Positions 58,768-64,000 of a stretch of DNA of 64,000 nucleotides are shown here, in pieces. Each line of letters starts with the position of its first letter. The first letter of the stretch is position 1. Origin of the DNA: Turritopsis dohrnii. Lineage: Eukaryota > Cnidaria > Hydrozoa > Anthoathecata > Oceaniidae. The stretch lies in contig BQMF02000486.1 of the NCBI GenBank assembly GCA_027922465.2, positions 124,001-188,000 on the forward strand, read 5' to 3'. The position numbers and the translations under genes were made by a program. The notes under the pieces are model-generated. The model saw nothing but the letters and a program-made list of their open reading frames with translations, made no database searches and had not been told where the DNA came from.

Positions 58768-59062
58768 GTAAGTAAGTAAGTAAGTAACCGAGAGTTTTTA
58801 GTCCTTGGGCTTCCATCCGCAATGGTTGGTTCTTCTGCCCGCCGACTTGCAACTAGTAGTTGACTTACCGCCAGAGATACGTATAGCATTGCTCTAACTT
58901 GCCCGAAGGCCAGTGTGCAGTCAGTCGATGGCTCCTAATGGGCTGATACGCTGCTTTTAAAGCGCATCGGAGTGGAGTATTGAGATACGACATAACTGGA
59001 CTCGAACACGGGTCGCAGCGGTCGCACTCAAAGGTACTAACCACTACACCATCGCTGCACTG
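58768..59062 (-). repeat. tRNA-derived SINE, about 295 bp
   Basis: On the minus strand the head reads GCAGCGATGGTGTAGTGGTT (pol III A-box TGGTGTAGTGGTT), with the B-box GTTCGAGTCC at 59,007-58,998. A non-tRNA body follows, and the tail is an (ACTT)n run of about five units at 58,787-58,768. Head, body and simple-repeat tail are all present, so this is a full-length SINE. No clear target duplication was found. Confidence 0.8.
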
Positions 59063-59984
59063 AAAAATAGACGGTCATATGTTTTTCCTGTTCTCGTAAC
59101 AAACCGGAGATAAACGTCAACTACAGGAGGGAACACTGTTCTTAAACAATCACTTTGAGCATGTGCGGAGACGTGATGCTCCCAGAATAAGTATTCGCAA
59201 CATCATGCTAAACACCACTGCGCTTCTAACACCGGATTTTTAAACCGTTTTAAACGGGCTTATGCGGACAGCATGCAAGATAAACCTCCTTCCCTTATTT
59301 TTTAATCCACTTCTCATTTCACCTTTTTAATTGGTTACTTTAACTGTAGAAGAGAAACTTTGGCGAATAGGAAGTCTTTTACATAGTCCTTCCAGGTTCA
59401 CTACAAGTTGTTCCCTTGGTGCGTTATTTTATCTGGGATTTGAAAAACATACACCAGTACAAACAAGTCACGTTTATAGAATCGAGTTTCGCTGAGGCGT
59501 CGCGTATCATCCCATGAAGACAAATCAAATTTGTCAAATTCCCAATAAGGATGTAATTCTCTCGATGTCGATGTATTAAAATCATGCACAATTAGAAAAC
59601 TCTTCTCTGGTTCACGCCTATGACTTGCTAGATTTTCTTTGTTATTGCTGGGTTAGGTTCAGGGTTAGTCATAAGCCTAAACCACGGTTGGGGGGTTGAA
59701 AATATTCTAAGGGATCATTATCTTCTACTACAGAACATCCACAAGGGTAGCCATATTTGTTTTACTTCCAGTTTTTAATATACAAATATAAAGTATTTTT
59801 AACATATTTTTATCAATTTTATATATAAATAGTTTTTAGTAATTCATTTTTTTATTTATTAATTTAGTCTACTTTTTTGTTAATTTTTCGGATGAAGAGC
59901 CAGTTTCTTGTAAAATGGATATGCCGAAATAAATTCATTATTATTATTATTATTTTCCATTATTGCCGTTCGCGTTGTCAAAAC
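59063..59984. other. Intergenic sequence
   Basis: Low-complexity ATTATTATT near 59,938-59,955. A GGGTTAGGTTCAGGGTTAG patch at about 59,650 is weakly telomere-like. No gene. Confidence 0.4.
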
Positions 59985-60470
59985 AGCTTAGTACGCAAAA
60001 TTACATGAAACATTAACTTTCACGAATTTGCCAAAATGAAAATTTTAGCGTATAACATAAACATCCGCGAAACGATAATTTGAGAAATTTTCGCGACCAA
60101 ATACTTCTGCGGATGACGAAAAATGAATCAAAATGCCGAGAAAAATTTCATAATTTTGACGTGAAATACATATGGGAAGTATCTGACATAACAAATATTT
60201 TCTTGATCGTGGAGATAACGTTGTTCACCTTTGTTACCAGGCAGACTGATCATCGCTTGTTAAGTAAATGTTAAAACGGTTGCTACTTTTAATAAAATGA
60301 CTTTTTATCACTTTACAATGGTGCTACAAAAACTCTTTCGTAAAAATTTTTCCAAAATTTTCGATTTTTTATGAAAACATAAACTTTTGCGATTCAGCCA
60401 AATTGAAACTTTTCGCGAATTTAATGTTTCTGCTTGCGAACGTTTCTGCTCCTAAAGTAAATATAAGTCC
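59985..60470. repeat. GCGAAA-type dispersed element
   Basis: The left part (AACTTTCACGAATTTGCCAA, then CCGCGAAACGATAATTTGAG) and the right part (TTTGCGATTCAGCCAAATTG, then TTTTCGCGAATTTAATG) are roughly inverted. They share vocabulary with the repeat at 9.5 kb, including the phrase CTACTTGCGAAAGTTTCAGC, here CTGCTTGCGAACGTTTCTGC. Probably one 0.5-kb MITE. Confidence 0.55.
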
Positions 60471-60598
60471 ATTGATTTTCTACTTTGCACGTATAACATC
60501 CATGACTTTCGAAGGATCCAAAAGTAAAATTCTCTTTCTTTCACCTTCCATGCGAACAACATTTTCATTTAACAACATTTTGTTTTCCTTTTCCACTG

Positions 60599-60621
60599 TT
60601 GTTGTTGTTGTTGTTGTTGTT
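60599..60621. repeat. (GTT)n microsatellite
   Basis: Seven consecutive GTT units. Confidence 0.95.
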
Positions 60622-63431
60622 AATTGGTTGATGAAAGTTGCTAGAGCTACAATATCAAGACTTTTTCAAGTACCTCACGTGGTGTTCACGTGATCAACTT
60701 GACGAAAACTTTGAACCAAAACTTTGTCACACTGGAAAATACTTACCATTGTCTGTGACGACAATTTCCTAGAATTTGATTGGCTAACGCAGGCCTGGCT
60801 TTAAGTAGAATGATGTATAAGTGACCAATTACTCACGCAAAAAGATACAGCGATTTTTACGCGAATGTTACGTGAACGATCGCTCGCTCCTTAGAGCCAG
60901 ACCTGCTAACGCTCTAATACCATGGATAAAATGTTGAAAACCATTCTTTGCAACAATTGATCGTTCTTGAATTTCTGCACATCGCGTTTTAAAACATGAA
61001 ATTAAAATGATCATACTCACATGAGAAGTGGAACAATAACATACACGAAAACGAGGCGGAAACATTCCCGAATTTCAAATCGATATATATTTCAAATTTA
61101 TTCAAATTTTACGTTACTAAATAAACGTCTGATAATTTACCAATCACATTTCGCCTTCTCTATCACGTGATTATAGGCAGAACGTTTGTAGCAGTCAAAT
61201 ATGATTGTCACAGTACACCAACAGCGCACATAATACCGTCAGAAGAATAGAATCTCCCGACGTCTTTTTGCAATCAGCCGAAAAAAGTTCAACTTGAATT
61301 TGTGACTCAAAACTATAACCGCTCCGCACACACACTCCAGTCTCCACTCCGTACATTTTTTCCCCACCTGGTGTAAAACCGAATTAATCTTCGTCTCCAG
61401 GGCCTTTTTTTGCAAATGAGGTTATAATGATATACATCTTGTCCTATTCACACATTGAGAAGTTTAAAAATAGAATACTAAAATTCTGCTTGTTTCAATC
61501 GTCTATACCAAAAACTATCGACACTCTTTGGAAAAGAAACAGATCGAAATCAAGTTCAAAGTCCATCAAAGTCCTGGTATAAATAACTAGCAGAACATTA
61601 TCTCCGTTATGAATCGCCTACATGTTGTTTTTGTCAGTAATTAAATTGCCACTGACAACCTGTCACAAGATTTTTATGCAAAAACAACAAAGGTCAACTT
61701 ATTTGCTGACAAAACAAATACCGGAACGATTCAGTAAAAACATCTAAATTCGCCATCTTGAAAATCTAATGGTGACGTTCATCGATAGGTAACTGCTGCC
61801 GCTTCATTTTCCCCTCCATTTTCTTCTGCTATTTATCGTCGAGTTCTGGTGGAGGCGGAGCGAAAAACCATGTACTTAATATGTTCACCCAAAGAATGTA
61901 GAAAGCACGTCCTGGAACCTACAATATGAAATGAGCCAAGTGTGATGAGTTGAGAGATTCGCACATGGTCGTAAAATACATGTCTTGAATTCGTATTGAC
62001 AATTCCTGTCGCCTCTGAAGTTATACAAGTACCATAATGCAATGCCTTAGATACTTATTTCGGACTTCATAGAAATATCTGCATCGATATTTGTACACGT
62101 GTTTTCCTCGAAGTTCTGTAGATCTATCCAGCCTCGTTTTGAAATCAAAATTACATTAAGGAACAAATCCACGTGATCAGTATAAGAAAATTTATTGAAC
62201 TTAAAGATAATGAACTATCATAAGGTAGAGAAGAAAGTGTCAGCAGTTTTCTTGTGAGATAATCTCTGCAGAGAGCCAATGACTTTTTGCTTTTGAACGC
62301 TTCATCATAGTAATAAACAGCTGCTCGTTCCCAGACCATTTCTCAATTGTTCTATTTCTACTGACATCAGCATAGTGCAACCCTCAGCTCTCCATGTAAT
62401 AGTTCATTATCTTTAATATTTTCATATCTTCAACCTGAAATGTTTCTTGAAAATTATTTAAGTTTTGGCAAGGACATTGAGTTCTTGAAAAACATTATTT
62501 TTTCCAGTTTTTTATCAGTGATTTTTTCCATTTTTTTTTATAAACCAAGCATATTGTTCACTAACTTTGTATTATATGTTTTGTAACTTCTACAAAGAGA
62601 ATATGACATGGTAGTGCATGGACAAATTTGATGGAAGTGTATTTGATTTATTCACTGATGTTAATTATACTCGTTATTGTTGAAAATATGTTCATCAGCC
62701 TACCATGTTTCTCATGTAAATGTTTCATATATAAAAAAACCATGTAACTATTGCAAAATTCGTTTTCGTTATCACTGTTAATCAAATTTTAATCAAAACC
62801 AGAAAAGAAACATCAAGCAAATATTTTTCATGTTTTCCCATTTTCATTTTTTCTTTTTGTCACAAAGAGAAGAACTTTGAGTGCAACCATAATTTTAAAG
62901 TTATGAACAAAAAAATACTTACATAAGCTTTCCAATGTAATTGAAAAAATAAAACGGTAACAGCAATGTATAAAACCTGCAAAAAAAAACACAAAAAGAC
63001 AATGGTGAGATACATTTTGTCGCCTACTTCATCTTTGCTTATCACTCATCACAAAACTCTCAAAGAAGACAGTTTCGTTGTTATCCTTACTGTAACAAAT
63101 AAAATGATGTTTCTATAAAATGCAAGGGTTTGACGATTTTCTTAATCTATTTGCTTTTGTCCTTTCTTCAATACTTTCGGCTAAAATTCAAAACAAAAAT
63201 TAGGATTCAATCTCAAAACATTTTTCAAAGAAACTGATCATGCAAGATAGAGCAACAGTAATAACGTTAAAAATTTGTAATTAATTTCACATCCTGCTTA
63301 TGATATAGTTCCTATAGCAACAACAACTCTTCCACAAATTCTTGCATGCTTTTAAATTCTTATAAACATTTTACCCCAAAAATATACACATAAAAAAGCT
63401 TGTTCCAAACTGAAAACCCACTTGCAACCTT
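60622..63431. other. Intergenic sequence
   Basis: AT-rich; the short open frames (for example 61,833-62,042 and 62,151-62,339 on the minus strand) carry no recognisable motif. I see no gene or element end here. Confidence 0.45.
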
Positions 63432-63531
63432 TAAGAGGGGCTTACACGTGAAGATTCTTGAAAGATTTTTCTTTTCAACAGGTTTTTTTATGACAAATTT
63501 TTCAAGAATCCTCGCGTGTAAACTCCCCTTT
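63432..63531. mobile_element. 100-bp hairpin MITE
   Basis: Arms AGAGGGGCTTACACGTGAAG plus ATTCTTGAAAGATTTTT pair with AAATTTTTCAAGAATCCTCG plus CGTGTAAACTCCCCTTT. Nearly the entire element is one imperfect hairpin with a loop of about 25 nt. Confidence 0.7.
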
Positions 63532-63789
63532 AGAATAAGGCTTTGCATAGAGTGCTTCAGGTTTTTGTGAATCGCTTGTGATGATAACGAAAATCAAGCA
63601 ATTTACGATTTGCTCATGCTGCATCCAAAAATATTTGTTAGAGAAAGGTGTAAGAATAACAAAATAATTATTGTTGAAAAATCGAGGAATTAGTTAATAC
63701 TCAAACATGATTAAGAAAGACAAACTTTCATGATTAAGAAGGAACTGAGCAAAAGCTTTTTATTTTATTTACGAATGTTTACCCAGCCT

Positions 63790-64000
63790 CTTCAGATCCT
63801 TAAGGTACTGTTATCAATAAGGGTCCTGCGAAGGAGGTCCTAGAGCATTTAAAGCCCCCATTTGGGCTACGGAAGCTGTAATGACAGAACCCAATCAACT
63901 AGACAACCATCCTAGACATCATTCCAACTCTCTTGTTGAGTGCTAAAGCAGAGAGGAGTGATTCACACTGTTATAGTCGCTGACATGACTCAGTCGGGGA
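63790..64000 (-). repeat. Possible truncated SINE at the window edge
   Basis: The GC content rises relative to flanks and the body contains an AGCCCCCATTTGGGCT hairpin. On the minus strand the edge begins TCCCCGACTGAGTC, which could continue a B-box ending GTTCGAGTCC just outside the window. Unproven. Confidence 0.3.

Overview
This is an AT-rich, intron-bearing animal genome window, saturated with DNA transposons and their non-autonomous derivatives. Introns are short GT-AG type (plus one apparent GC-AG intron), interstitial repeats are TTAGGG-like, and recognisable genes include a Death-domain protein, a fatty acid 2-hydroxylase relative and a WWOX relative. With a Penelope-type retroelement and many TTAA and TA elements, this fits an early-branching marine metazoan. 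A cnidarian, possibly a hydrozoan, is my best guess; species is not determinable from the sequence.

Layout. 1-2.8 kb: a damaged THAP/YqaJ DNA transposon (ISL2EU-like) with two convergent genes and, between them, an inverted pair of 48-nt tRNA-like hairpins. 5.1-5.5 kb: 3' end of a LINE reverse transcriptase. 6.0-13.2 kb: three elements flanked by TTAA; one is nested in another element whose empty site survives at 16.38 kb, and one carries a THAP relic. 16.05-46.08 kb: one large host gene that I assemble from eight exons with fully matching splice phases (1360 codons): helical N-terminus, Death domain, P-loop NTPase with SF1-helicase-like features, fibronectin type III domain and C-terminal ankyrin repeats. 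Its introns hold MITEs, a broken Penelope-like element, a TA-flanked 1.3-kb element and an alternative last exon.

The most striking insert in that gene is a 5.5-kb element (38,662-44,159) with inverted ends and a TA dinucleotide at each border. It carries a nine-exon gene for a protein of about 1,020 residues. The N-terminus follows vertebrate RAG1 (CRIC box, W-x2-H Zn motif, GRP basic patch, RING finger), and a DDE-type core follows with D, D and E candidates and a C-x2-C insert. This resembles the N-RAG-TP class of RAG1-like transposons.

48.9-50.5 kb and 55.2-57.9 kb hold two conserved single-copy animal genes, WWOX (minus) and FA2H (plus). Both are recognisable over long stretches, but both carry frameshifts, stops or deletions, so they look like pseudogenes. 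The two genes also lie on the same chromosome band in human. The rest is intergenic DNA with MITEs, a tRNA-derived SINE and short tandem repeats.
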